From the NCBI GenBank assembly GCA_030447445.1, contig JAUJOW010000004.1, forward strand, positions 128,071-192,070: a stretch of DNA of 64,000 nt, in the 5' to 3' direction. The notes under the pieces were generated by a model. The model saw only the letters and a program-made list of their open reading frames with translations. It did not search any database and was not told where the DNA came from. Source of the stretch: Acidimicrobiales bacterium. GTDB taxonomy: Bacteria > Actinomycetota > Acidimicrobiia > Acidimicrobiales > Iamiaceae. Within the stretch, counting starts at the first letter, position 1, and each line of letters begins with the position of its first letter. A program made the translations under genes and the position numbers. This document shows, piece after piece, positions 37,371 through 46,354 of the stretch.

Positions 37371-37574
37371 ATGGCGTTTCAGGTGACCGACGTGCAGAAG
37401 GCGTTGAAGGGTGCGAGCTACCCCGCGGCAGCGGGAGATTTCGCCTCGGTGGCGAAGGGCAACGGGGCCGAGGACGACCTGGTGCAGGCCATCGATGGGC
37501 TCGGCGGTGAGCTGACCGGCCCCGACGACGTGATGCATGCGCTCAAGGGTTCCTTGACCGGTCGGGACGACTGA
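37371..37574 (+). CDS. DUF2795 protein
   Basis: A 67-residue protein of the DUF2795 family: FQVTDVQKALKGASYPAAAG at the start, then a GDFASVAKGNGAEDDLVQAI helix pair. The family folds as a small helical bundle and is common in actinobacterial stress regions. A textbook AAGGAG lies 7 bp before the ATG. Function unknown. Confidence 0.82.
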   Translation: MAFQVTDVQKALKGASYPAAAGDFASVAKGNGAEDDLVQAIDGLGGELTGPDDVMHALKGSLTGRDD

Positions 37575-37587
37575 TCCGGCGAGGGCA

Positions 37588-38608
37588 TCATCCGGTCGGA
37601 GATGGCGAGGGGGCGGTGCCCGTGCACCAACCGTCGTTGCGGAGGAAGGCGGCGAGCAACCGCCGGCGCTCTCGGGTTCCCGGCGTCGCCTGCTCGAAGG
37701 TGTCGTGGTCGACCGTGGGGACGCCGGCGCGACGGAGGTCGTCAAGTGCGGGTGGCGGAAGGGCTTCGTCGCCGCTCCGGATGTAGGTGCCGGACAGCGT
37801 CGAGAGGAACGACCCGATGGCGGCGTCGAGGGCTTGGAGGGCAGCCGGGTCGGGGCGGGCGCCGGTGGCGACGCCATGGCGAAGGAGGTGAAGTGCACCG
37901 GAGAGGTCGGCCATGGCCGGTGCGGCGGCGCTCTCCCGATCTCGGCTGTGGAAGTAGTGCAGCACCGGATAGGTCAGGTGCTGTTGGCGGCTGCCGAGAA
38001 CCAACGCCGTGAGCGACACGAGGTGCTGGGACAGGGACCCGAAGCCGGAGCCGGTCCAGCTCCTCGTGACGATCTCGGCCGGTGTGGAACCGAGCGACGC
38101 GATGTAGCTGGCGAGCTGGCGGCTTTGCGCCACGGCTGAGGCGACCGGCACGAGGTAGGTGATCGACAGGGTGACCAGCACGAGTCCCGTCGCGGTGCTG
38201 ACGACGGTCGCGATCTGCCAGGTACCACGGCCCGGGGAGTAGTCGCCGTTGCCCAGGGTGAAGACCGAGTACCCGACGAAGTAGATGCGGGCGACGAGGT
38301 CGGCCGGGACGCCGGTCTGGGTGGCCCGGACGGCACCGGCGGATGCGGTGAAGACGAGGAGCCATCCGACCAGGAAGAGGGCGATCCAGACCGCGAGCAC
38401 CGAGACCACGACGGCAACACCCGCGAACGACAGCACGGCGTGCGACGGGCGGCGCCGGTGGCAGGGCGAGCGCCACTCGCCACAGCGCACCCGTAAGAGG
38501 ACCGGTGATCGGCCCGGCGCCGCTTCCGGCGGCCACCGCCGTCCACACCACGTCGACGACGGTGGTCACGATCAGCAGGCAGCCGGCCACGATGAGGGCG
38601 ACGGTCAT
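37588..38608 (-). pseudogene. Potassium-channel-like membrane protein, frameshifted
   Basis: A two-helix pore ion channel. The N-terminus (TVALIVAGCLLIVTTVVDVV, GALWRVALALPP) is in one frame. The rest (RRRPSHAVLSFAGVAVVV, pore helix and filter YSVFTLGNGDYSP) is in another, the break lying near 38465. Adding two bases or removing one joins them into about 340 residues. The filter TLGNGD is a variant of the canonical TVGYGD. The cytosolic C-terminal half (LHYFHSRDRESAAAPAMADL) is helical. Either a read gap or true inactivation. Confidence 0.75.
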
Positions 38609-38687
38609 GCGTGTCCTTCCCGCCCGTCCTGGGGGCTACGTCGCCGGAGATCCGAGCGACGGGATGCGCGTTCGAGGATTCCCTCTG

Positions 38688-39152
38688 TCAGTGGACGATG
38701 AGGACCGGCCGTGGCGCCGACTTGGCGAGGTCGGCCGAGACCGACGGCGAGAGCAATCGCTCGAACAGCCCCTTGTGCGTCGAACCCACCACCAACAGGT
38801 CGACGTCACGCTCCTCGGCGACCCGCCGGATGGTGTCGGCCACGTCTCCTTCGAGCTCGATCACGTGATCGCTCGCCCGGACACCGCTGGACTGCACCGT
38901 TTGCTCGGCTGCGTCGCGGGCCGTGTCAGCCAGGGTCGAGCCCGTGCCCGGATCCACGGGTGGCACGACGGGGGCGTACGCCCACGGGTAGATCACGCCG
39001 GGGGCGGCAGGATAGGGCCCCCATGCCAGCGGGACCGTTCCGACGTTCACCGCCGTGATCGACACGTCGAGCTCGCCGAAGAAGCGGTTGACGAACTCGC
39101 CGACGCGCTGGGACGCCTCGCTGTCGTCGACTGCCACGAGGATCTGTCGCAT
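38688..39152 (-). CDS. Universal stress protein family protein
   Basis: UspA-fold protein of 154 residues. The N-terminal strand RQILVAVDDSEASQRV and the C-terminal nucleotide-binding motif VVGSTHKGLFERLLSPSVS indicate an ATP-binding member. The loop WGPYPAAPGVIYPWAYAP is an unusual proline/aromatic insertion. AAGGAGGG precedes the ATG. These proteins accumulate under starvation and redox stress, matching the island's other content. Confidence 0.9.
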   Translation of the reverse strand: MRQILVAVDDSEASQRVGEFVNRFFGELDVSITAVNVGTVPLAWGPYPAAPGVIYPWAYAPVVPPVDPGTGSTLADTARDAAEQTVQSSGVRASDHVIELEGDVADTIRRVAEERDVDLLVVGSTHKGLFERLLSPSVSADLAKSAPRPVLIVH

Positions 39153-39254
39153 GTCCCTCCTTACCAGTGTGGTGCAACCACCGTGTTGCCCTGCGGCGGG
39201 AAGAACCCCCGACGAGGCCCGCAGCCGTGCATACCCGGCCCAGGATCGGCCTGG

Positions 39255-41096
39255 CTACGGCCTTGCAACGGTTCGGTCACAGTGCCGTAGCGGCGTCAGC
39301 GCCGGAGCAGGGGCGGGTGGTGGGCGCCGACGGTGGCGGTGCCGTAGTGAGATGTAGCGCCCCAGGCGCCACGCCCACAGGCCGGCGGTCCCGTAGCGGG
39401 CCCGCAGTGCTTCGGCGTCGAGGATGTACATGGTCCGTGCTGCCTCGATGTGGGACCACACGAGCGGCACGTTCCCGAGGCTCGCGCCACTTGCAGGATC
39501 GAGCTCCTCGGCAAGTAGTGCTGGCAAGCCAGCGCACAACGCGTCGACACGCGCCTGCGCCTCGCTGAGGCGACCGGTCTGGGCGAGCGCAGCCGCCGCC
39601 CACCATGACGTGGGGGTGAACGTGCTCTCGCTCCCGGCGAACCCGTCGTCGCCACCGGGCTGGTATCGGTACAGGAACGGCCCCGCCCCGAGCCCGGCGA
39701 TGGTGGTGTCGACCACGGCGCCCGCCCGTGGGTCGTCGCGGTCCAAGAGCCCGAACAGCACCGCCATGAGCCCGGAGGCGTCGAGGCTGGCGTGGTCGTC
39801 GTCGTAGGCCTGGGGCAGCGAGCCGTCGGGCCTGATGGCGGCGATCACCCGGTCACGCGCCGCCTTGCGAGCCCGCTTCCAGCGCCGCCGGCGGCTCAGC
39901 GGGCGCCAGCCCCGTGCGATCCACACGGCGCGGTCGAGGGCGATCCACCGACCGATGTCGGCGCTGACCAGGGGTCGGGCTTCGCGGAGCTCCCAGATCC
40001 CGTTCGACATCGGGTCGTCGCCATCGGCGGCGTGGTCGGCGACCCGCGACACGAGCCGCCACGTGTCGTCGTCGAGGGAGCCCCCTGTCTGCAGGTAGAC
40101 CGAGATGGCTTCGAGCAGCAGCCCGAGCGCGTCGAGCTGGACCTGGTCACCGGCGGCATTGCCGACGCGCACGGGCGAGGAGCTGGCCCAGCCGCTGACG
40201 CCCTCCACCTCGCGCTCCTGGGGGACGGGTCCACCCCGGATGTCGCTCATCGGGTGGGCCGGGACGGCGTCACCGCCGGCCATGCGGTGGACGAAGGAGA
40301 GGTGGCGCTCCGCCGCCTCGCCGTCGCCGAGGAGGGAGGCCACCGACGCCGCCAGGGACGCATCGCGCAGCCAGGTGAAGCGGTAGTCGAACTGACGGTC
40401 AGCGCCGGGCACCTCGGGGAGCGACGTCGTCGGCGCGGCGACGATCGCACCGCTTCCCCGGTCGGTGCAGGCCTCGAGCACCGCCAGCGCCTCTCGCGCT
40501 CGCTCCGGGTGGTGGCGGGGCAGCAGTGCCCGGCCGAGTGCGGACCGCTGCGCCGTCTCGGTCTGTCGGAGGGCGTGCGCCAGCGCCGCTGGGTCGGCGC
40601 CGACAGGTTGGCCGCACGACACGACGACCGGGGTCCAGTCCGTCGTCACGAGCAGCCGGGTGGTGGCGACCCCGTCCGGGCCGATGGCGATGCGACCGCC
40701 GGTGAGGTGCACCTCGACGTCGGCGAGCCGCGCCGCGGTGTTCGACCAGCGCCCAACCGGCCCGTCGAAGCCACCAGCGGTGAGCTCGTGGACCACCTCG
40801 ACGGGTTCGTCGAGGGTGCGCACGAGGCGCACGAGCGCGGAGCCGTCACCGCTGATGGGCAGGAGGCCGTCCCACACCTCGATGCGGGTCCGGCCGAGCG
40901 CCAGCGTGGTGCGGGTGGAGGGACCAGCCGGCTCGGCGGCGGCCTCCACGAGCCGTGCACCGGGCCAGCCGGCACGGGCGCCGCCCGGGTCCAGCAGCGA
41001 CCAGAGGACCGGCGGGGAGTCGAGCGAGGGCGCGCACCACCAGTCCACCTCGGCGCCGGGGGTGAGCAGAGCGCTGCTTCGCCCGTCACCGAGCAC
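39255..41096 (-). CDS. GH15-family glucoamylase/trehalase-like protein
   Basis: A glycoside hydrolase 15-type protein, about 613 residues. The N-terminal beta-sandwich begins GDGRSSALLTPGAEVDWWCA. The (alpha/alpha)6 barrel carries the general acid in GIWELREARPLVSADIG and the second acidic residue in GSESTFTPTSWW, ending with DPASGASLGNVPLVWSHIEA. Related actinobacterial enzymes hydrolyse trehalose or alpha-glucans. The GTG at 41096 is a guess: the frame stays open upstream into the end of the VKOR gene, so the true start could be up to about 50 residues earlier. Confidence 0.85.
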   Translation of the reverse strand: MLGDGRSSALLTPGAEVDWWCAPSLDSPPVLWSLLDPGGARAGWPGARLVEAAAEPAGPSTRTTLALGRTRIEVWDGLLPISGDGSALVRLVRTLDEPVEVVHELTAGGFDGPVGRWSNTAARLADVEVHLTGGRIAIGPDGVATTRLLVTTDWTPVVVSCGQPVGADPAALAHALRQTETAQRSALGRALLPRHHPERAREALAVLEACTDRGSGAIVAAPTTSLPEVPGADRQFDYRFTWLRDASLAASVASLLGDGEAAERHLSFVHRMAGGDAVPAHPMSDIRGGPVPQEREVEGVSGWASSSPVRVGNAAGDQVQLDALGLLLEAISVYLQTGGSLDDDTWRLVSRVADHAADGDDPMSNGIWELREARPLVSADIGRWIALDRAVWIARGWRPLSRRRRWKRARKAARDRVIAAIRPDGSLPQAYDDDHASLDASGLMAVLFGLLDRDDPRAGAVVDTTIAGLGAGPFLYRYQPGGDDGFAGSESTFTPTSWWAAAALAQTGRLSEAQARVDALCAGLPALLAEELDPASGASLGNVPLVWSHIEAARTMYILDAEALRARYGTAGLWAWRLGRYISLRHRHRRRPPPAPAPALTPLRHCDRTVARP

Positions 41097-41164
41097 CCGG
41101 TGCGAGCCGGATGGCGGGGGGCAACCCGACCGTTCCTCGGGGCCAGGGGCCCAACTGCCGAGCC

Positions 41165-41774
41165 TCAGCGGCGGCCAGAAGCGGAGCTCCGCGAGGGCCA
41201 GCCGTGCCTCGGGCACGACCTGGGGACCATGGCCAGGTACGCAGCGGTGGCCACGAGGCACCAGCCGCAGAACCTCCGGTGCTTCGAGGCCTGCTCAGCG
41301 GTGAGGTACAGCCCGCCCAAGGCGTCGAAGCCGACCTTGGCGGCCATGGCGAGAGGCAACCAGGGGCGCTCCTCGACACGCCGGCCATCGCCCATGCCGA
41401 TCAGGACGAGGGTCACGGCCGAGCTGGCGATGCCGAGCGCATGGCGTCAGGTGTCTTGAGCTGCTGGTAGGCCTCCCCGGAGGCATCCACCGAGTCGGCG
41501 TCGAGCAGCCCGATCGGCGGCTCCGGGAGGTGGCGGATGACACCCGTCTGGTAGGCGGCGACGCCGGCGAACGCGGCGATGGACCCCAGCGAGGACCGGC
41601 GAGGCGGCGGCGCCGGTCGAGGAGCGGGCCGGCACCCTGCCGGAGATCGTCGCTCACCGCCTCGGCGGCGTCCGAGGTGGAGCGTCCGATCCCACCCGTG
41701 CGGCCGCCGACGGCGGAGGCGGGTGGCCCGGACGGTCGCCGCCGGATCCCGGTTGGCCTGTGCGCTGCGCTCAT
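41165..41774 (-). pseudogene. VKOR-family protein interrupted by three 1-base gaps
   Basis: Vitamin K epoxide reductase family membrane thiol oxidoreductase. The pieces read, in three frames, TSDAAEAVSDDLRQGAGPLL, SLGSIAAFAGVAAYQTGVI, LGIASSAVTLVLIGMGDG and LYLTAEQASKHRRFCGWC (with the CxxC motif), then VVPEARLALAEL. Each junction is repaired by one added base, at about 41602, 41440 and 41228; the last lies in a short C run. The ATG at 41774 has AGGAGG upstream and overlaps the SDR stop (AATGA). Probably part of one transcript with the SDR gene. Confidence 0.75.
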
Positions 41775-42832
41775 TCGTTCACCCTCCTGGTCGGGCCGGC
41801 CCGGGGTCGAGCCGGCGTTGATCTTGGCCTCGAGGGCGGCGCGGCGGGCGGCAGCACCGGCCTTGAAGGCGATGGTGGCGGCGAGCGCCTTGCCGAGTGA
41901 CACGGCTTGCCGGGGGAGGGAGGCGACGAAGCCCTGGTCCCGGACGCCGTTGGCGCGGTCGTCGAACTCGCCGCGCCGTCCAGGCGCGTCGCGGTCGTCC
42001 ACGGGTGAGCGGAGGTTGGACGGTCGGTCCGGGTCGACCGGTTCGTCGGTCTGCTGCCCTTCGACGGCGGTGCGGGCGGCGAAGTGGAGAACACCGACGG
42101 GGCGATCTTCGAGCCGCCGACGATGAGCCGGTTCCAGCTCGAGGACGGTGCTGCGCCGGGTGTCGAAGACCACCTCCACGATCCGTGCGGCCGCCACCTC
42201 CGGCTGGTAGATCGGCGGGACCGGCTGCGGGTGGTCGGGGAAGTGCCGCCTTGCACCAGCTGAACTGTGGTGTGTTGACCGCCGGCAGGTGCACCATCGA
42301 GATGGTGACGTTGCTGTCGGCCTCGATCAGCTCGGCCCGAACGCTCTCGAAGAACTCGCGGCAGGCGAACTTGGCGCCGCAGTACGCCGCCTGGAGGGGG
42401 ATGCCGACGTAGGCCAGCGCGGAGCCGACGTCGACTATCCGACCCCGGTCACGTGGGCGCATCCGGCGCAGCGCCGCCATCGTCCTGTGCACCTGACCGA
42501 GGTAGGTGACCTCGGTGGCCCGCTTGATGTCGGCAGGGTCGGTGTCGACCGCGCGAAGACCGTCGTCATGGCGTTGTTGACCCAGACGTCGATCTCCCCG
42601 AGCTCGCCGACGCGATCGGCGGCGTCGTCGACCTCCTCCCAGACCGCCACATCCGTGACCACCGGCAGCGCCCGTCCCCCGGCTGCCTCCACGTCCTGGG
42701 CGGCGGCGGCCAGCCCTGCCTGGCCCCGCGCGACCGAGCGCGACATCGAAGCCACGCTCGGCGAGGGCGACCGCTTCGCCCGTCCGACGCCAGCGGATGC
42801 ACCCGTGACCACAGCCACCGTCGTGCTGCCAT
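41771..42832 (-). pseudogene. Short-chain dehydrogenase with C-terminal extension, multiply frameshifted
   Basis: An SDR-family oxidoreductase. The cofactor motif VAVVTGASAGVGRA is in one frame, EAVALAERGFDVAL in another, VVTDVAVWEEVDDAADRVGE and DVWVNNAMT back in the first, and IVDVGSALAYVGIPLQAAYC (catalytic Ser and Tyr region) in a third. The extension with GQQTDEPVDPDRPSNLRSPV is typical of a subgroup of SDRs. At least four frame changes mean it is either heavily decayed or badly read. It ends RRVNE at the TGA that overlaps the VKOR start. Confidence 0.72.
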
Positions 42833-43041
42833 GCGAGCTCCTCGTGCTCTCGGCGGATGGAAGACCCTCGCCTGGCGCCATGCCCGGCCTCGACGGCGGT
42901 GAAACACCGCTGGGTGGGCCACGGGCTGCGCTGGCTGCAGGCATCGCTCATGCTGGCCCTCTTCAGGTGCTCGCCGCCTCCCGTCGCTTCGGCTCCCGAA
43001 GCCGGCTGCGCCTGGCCTGTAGAGGACCCAGCGTCGGTTGG

Positions 43042-43580
43042 TCAGCTTCCGCCGACAGCGGATCGCTCGTACCGGTCGACCCCCCTCGAGCAGCCACTCG
43101 TCGAGTGGCCCTGTCCCTGGATCACCGAGATGTCACCGGTCGTCTCAAGGACGACAGCGAGAACCCTGGCTCCGGTCAGCCACCCCGCTCTGACGCAGCT
43201 TCGACCGGAGGTCATCCATGGCGACCTGCTCTCTGTCGAGGTTCTGATCGATCACCTTGCCGTCCAACATGAGCAACGTCGGCTCGTTGTCCACCAGTGA
43301 GCGCCAGCGCTCGCTCCGACGCCGAAGCGCGTTGATGCCCCACGGCAGGAGGAACAGCAGTGCCAGCGTCACCGCTCCAGACACGAGCGAAATCGTCGGC
43401 GACAGGATGACCGACGAGATCGTGGAGCCGATCGCGATCGTCGACGCGAACCAGGCTCGACATCTTGGCGAAGGATCGCAAGCCCACGAGACGCGTGTAC
43501 CCGAGCGTCATGAAGAACATCACGAGGCCGGTGGCACCGATCTTGCCGACGTCGGGAATCGGAGTGGTGATCCAGTCCAA
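43042..43580 (-). pseudogene. DUF421 (YetF-like) membrane protein, two frameshifts
   Basis: Starts MDWITTPIPDVGKIGATGLV and passes LRSFAKMSS, then the frame changes at about 43455 to WFASTIAIGSTISSVILSP and SGAVTLALLFLLPWGINALR. The soluble part reads SLVDNEPTLLMLDGKVIDQN and changes frame again near 43170 to VLAVVLETTGDISVIQGQGH. Joined together this is a normal DUF421 protein of about 180 residues with two or three spans. Function of the family is unclear. The lesions could be single-base read gaps. Confidence 0.72.
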
Positions 43581-43716
43581 TGTCTGCTCCTACTGTTGAG
43601 CGTTGTGCTCCAAGAGAGCGGCGGTCCTCGGTGCGATCCCCCTGGGGACGGTGGAGGAGCGCCGGCTCACTCGAGATCCTCCCACGGTGCGGCGCCGGAG
43701 CAACAAGAACGCGGCG

Positions 43717-44600
43717 TCACCTTCCTTCGTCGAGGAAGTCGACGACGAGGCGGTTGACCACGTCGGGCCGTTCGAGGTGGAGGAAGTGGCCGGCGCCTCG
43801 ACGATCTCGACCCGGGAGCCCTCGGTGGGAAGGCAGGCGATGGCCCCGCTGGCGAGGCCGACACCCATGCGTGCACTCGTCGTCGGCGCCGTGGAGGTAC
43901 AGCGCGCCGGTTGCGGGGTGGGGGCGGCGGCGGCGGCCTGGACGCCGTCGAGGGCCGGGTCGACGCCCACGCCGCTGATCATGGCCCGGTAGTAGCCCAA
44001 CGCCGCCGCCAGCCGCTCGGGCTCCCGGAGGGCGTCCTTCACGCGCCGCAGGTCCTCGGTGGCGTCGTAGCCCGGCGACCAGTCCGCCCAGAGCCGGTCG
44101 ATGAAGGCCAGGTCGTCCATGCCGACGACGGCGTCGGCCAACGGTGTCTGGAAGAAGAACACGTACCAGGATCGGCGGAGCTGGTCGTAGGCCACGAAGT
44201 CGGCGGCGAGAGCACCGGCGGGGGGCACGGCGGCGGCGACCACCCTCCGCCATCGTTCCGGCTGCCAGGCGGCGGCGCCGTAGGCGGCCATGGCCCCCCA
44301 GTCGTGGCCCACGAGCACGGCCTCACCGTCGCCCCCGAGGGCGTCGTGCAGCGCGCCGGCGTCGAGGCTGAGGCGCCCCACCTGGTAGCGACCGTCGGCC
44401 GGTACCTCGGTGGGGGCGTAGCCCCGCATGAACGGGGCCACCGCTCGGAAGCCGGCGTCGGCCAAGGCCGGGAGGAGGTGGCGCCAACCCCAGGCGGAGT
44501 CGGGGAACCCGTGGAGGCACAGCGCCAGCGGGCCGGTCCCCGCTTCGAGGTAGCCGAAGGTCAGCGCGTCGGCCTCCACGCTGCCCTCGGTCAGCTCCAT
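43717..44600 (-). pseudogene. Alpha/beta hydrolase (epoxide-hydrolase-like), frameshifted in the C-terminal third
   Basis: Residues 1-220 are intact: LCLHGFPDSAWGWRHLLPAL, the nucleophile elbow VGHDWGAMAAYG with Asp as nucleophile, and the lid region. Beyond that, frames alternate: TGALYLHGADDECT, then MGVGLASGAIACLPTEGSRV, then GAGHFLHLERPDVVNRLVVD with the catalytic His, ending at 43717. Three junctions near 43905, 43870 and 43800 explain this. The Asp nucleophile and HGFPDS loop suggest an epoxide hydrolase or haloalkane-dehalogenase relative. Divergent from the MBL gene across a GGTCAC pair. Confidence 0.76.
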
Positions 44601-44670
44601 GGGCGGACTGTAGGGGCCGCCCGCCGTGGCGTCGGTGCGGCCGGATCGGCCCTGGCTGCTTGTGGCAGCG

Positions 44671-44686
44671 GTCACACGCGGGTCAC
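44671..44686 (+). promoter_or_regulatory. Two 11-nt-spaced GTCAC repeats, divergent promoter
   Basis: GTCAC at 44671 and 44682, 11 nt apart, between the alpha/beta hydrolase (minus) and the MBL-fold gene (plus). This is the right-most site seen, at the boundary between the island and the housekeeping genes. Confidence 0.45.
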
Positions 44687-44736
44687 GCCAAGGGGAAGCG
44701 GGGTAGGTTCCGACCTGAACAGGGGGATGCGCCTTG

Positions 44737-45633
44737 GTGAACGTCAACTTCTGGGGGGTTCGAGGCTCGACCCCGTGCCCATGCGACGGCACCCGCCGCT
44801 ACGGCGGCAACACCGCCTGCGTGTCGGTGGAGGCGCCCGGCATGGCTCCCATCGTGCTCGACCTCGGCACCGGGCTGCGCTTCTTCGGGCAGACCCTCCC
44901 CACCGACGGGTCCTTCCGGGGCATCGCCCTCGTGACCCACCTGCACTGGGACCACGTACAGGGGCTGCCGTTCTTCGTACCCATCAACTGCCCGGGAGCG
45001 CACCTCGACGTGTACGCCCCCCGCCAGGTCGCAGGGGTGTCGGTGGCCGAGGCCTTCGACGACTTCATGCGTCCGCCGTACTTCCCCGTGCGCAGCGACG
45101 ACCTCTTCGGCGAGATCCAGTTCCACGACGCCGCCGACACCGACCTCACCTTCGGTCGAGCCAAGATCCTCGTGCGCGACGTCCCCCACGTCGGCGCCAC
45201 CAACGGGTACCGGATCGAGCTCGACGGGATCTCGATCGCCTACGTGAGCGACCACCAACAGCCCGTCGACGGCACCGACGCCGTCGCCGACTCGGTGCTC
45301 GAGCTGTGCGACGGCGTCGACCTGTTGATCCACGACGCGCAGTTCACCGCCGACGACTTCGCCGTGAAGAGCGACTGGGGGCACTGCACCGTCGACTACG
45401 CCGTCCACGTCGCCGCCACCGCTGGTGCCCGCCGGCTGGCCCTGTTCCACCATGACCCCGCTCGCGGCGACGACGCCCTCGACGGGCTGCTCACCGAGGC
45501 CCGGGTGGCAGGTGCCGAGCGAGGGCTCGACGAGGTGATCGCCGCCCACGAGGGCCTGACGGTCGCGCTGTCGGCGGCGGCCCCCGTCCCGGCGCCGGTC
45601 GCCCCGGCGCCGGCCGCCGCCACCACGGCCTGA
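44737..45633 (+). CDS. Metallo-beta-lactamase-fold hydrolase
   Basis: A 298-residue MBL-fold protein. The metal-binding motif is THLHWDHVQG, with later ligands in DVPHVGATN (His), YVSDHQQP and LALFHHDPARG. The N-terminus NVNFWGVRGSTPCPCDG matches a cyclic-phosphodiesterase-like group. The C-terminal 30 residues are a Pro/Ala-rich tail (APVPAPVAPAPAAATTA). GTG at 44737, with a TTG at 44734 as alternative. The substrate is unknown; cyclic nucleotides are plausible for this subgroup. Confidence 0.83.
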   Translation: MNVNFWGVRGSTPCPCDGTRRYGGNTACVSVEAPGMAPIVLDLGTGLRFFGQTLPTDGSFRGIALVTHLHWDHVQGLPFFVPINCPGAHLDVYAPRQVAGVSVAEAFDDFMRPPYFPVRSDDLFGEIQFHDAADTDLTFGRAKILVRDVPHVGATNGYRIELDGISIAYVSDHQQPVDGTDAVADSVLELCDGVDLLIHDAQFTADDFAVKSDWGHCTVDYAVHVAATAGARRLALFHHDPARGDDALDGLLTEARVAGAERGLDEVIAAHEGLTVALSAAAPVPAPVAPAPAAATTA

Positions 45634-45670
45634 CCGACCGACCACGAGCGAAGCGAGTGTTGTCGGTCGG
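45634..45670 (+). terminator. GC-rich hairpin after the MBL gene
   Basis: CCGACCGAC pairs exactly with GTCGGTCGG around an inner CAC/GTG stem and a GAGCGAAGCGA loop, starting right after the MBL stop. It lacks a T-tract. The rest of the 45634-45853 gap contains only a short direct repeat, GTAGCCCCCG twice near 45818-45837. Confidence 0.65.
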
Positions 45671-45853
45671 AACAGCGAGGACGGCCCGCGAAGCGTCATC
45701 GCGGTGTAGAGGCCGAGCCGATAGGCGAGGCCTCCATCAAGCACGGCGCGTGTTGCGGCGAAGCCGCACTGCTTTGGGAGGCAGGACGTGACCTATTCCG
45801 CGCAACCTTCTGGGGCGTAGCCCCCGGTAGCCCCCGGATAGCCTGCCCCCGCC

Positions 45854-46354
45854 ATGACCGACATCACCGACGTGGGAGGCGGTTTCGACTCGGCCCGGTT
45901 CCGGCAGGTCCTCGGCCACTTCCCCACGGGGGTCACGGTCATCACGGCCGGGAAGGGCAGCGACCGGGCCGGTGTGGCCATCGGCTCGTTCTTCTCGGTC
46001 TCCCTCGACCCGCCCCTGGTGGGCTTCTGCGCCGGCAAGCAGTCCTCGACCTGGCCCCGCATCCGTGAGGCCGGGTCCTTCTGCGTGAACGTCCTGGCCG
46101 ACGACCAGGAGCACGTCAGCCGGGCCTTCGCCTCCCGGGCGGCCGACAAGTTCGAGGGCCTCGGCTACTCGCCGGGACCGTTCTCCGGGGCACCGCTGCT
46201 CCACGGCGCCCTCGCCTGGATCGACTGCGAGATCGAGGCCGTACACGACGCCGGCGACCACGAGATCGTGGTCGGCCGGGTGCACGACCTCGGCGTCGCC
46301 GAGGAGAACGGCCCACTCGTGTTCTTCCGGGGCGGGTACGCCAACCTCCGCTAG
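45854..46354 (+). CDS. Flavin reductase family protein
   Basis: A 166-residue flavin-reductase-like FMN-binding split-barrel protein. Landmarks are FRQVLGHFPTGVTVITA, GVAIGSFFSVSLDPPLVGFC and GSFCVNVLADDQEHVSRAFA, followed by LAWIDCEIEAVHDAGDHEIV. Members supply reduced flavin to two-component monooxygenases or act on their own. No monooxygenase is adjacent. The stop shares a CTAG with the stop of the convergent peptidase gene. Confidence 0.9.
   Translation: MTDITDVGGGFDSARFRQVLGHFPTGVTVITAGKGSDRAGVAIGSFFSVSLDPPLVGFCAGKQSSTWPRIREAGSFCVNVLADDQEHVSRAFASRAADKFEGLGYSPGPFSGAPLLHGALAWIDCEIEAVHDAGDHEIVVGRVHDLGVAEENGPLVFFRGGYANLR

Noticed and set aside
41779-42951. A 390-codon open frame over the SDR region taken as one gene
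   Set aside because: It contains only part of the SDR motifs between Arg/Gly-rich stretches; the motifs switch among frames, so a broken gene is the better reading.
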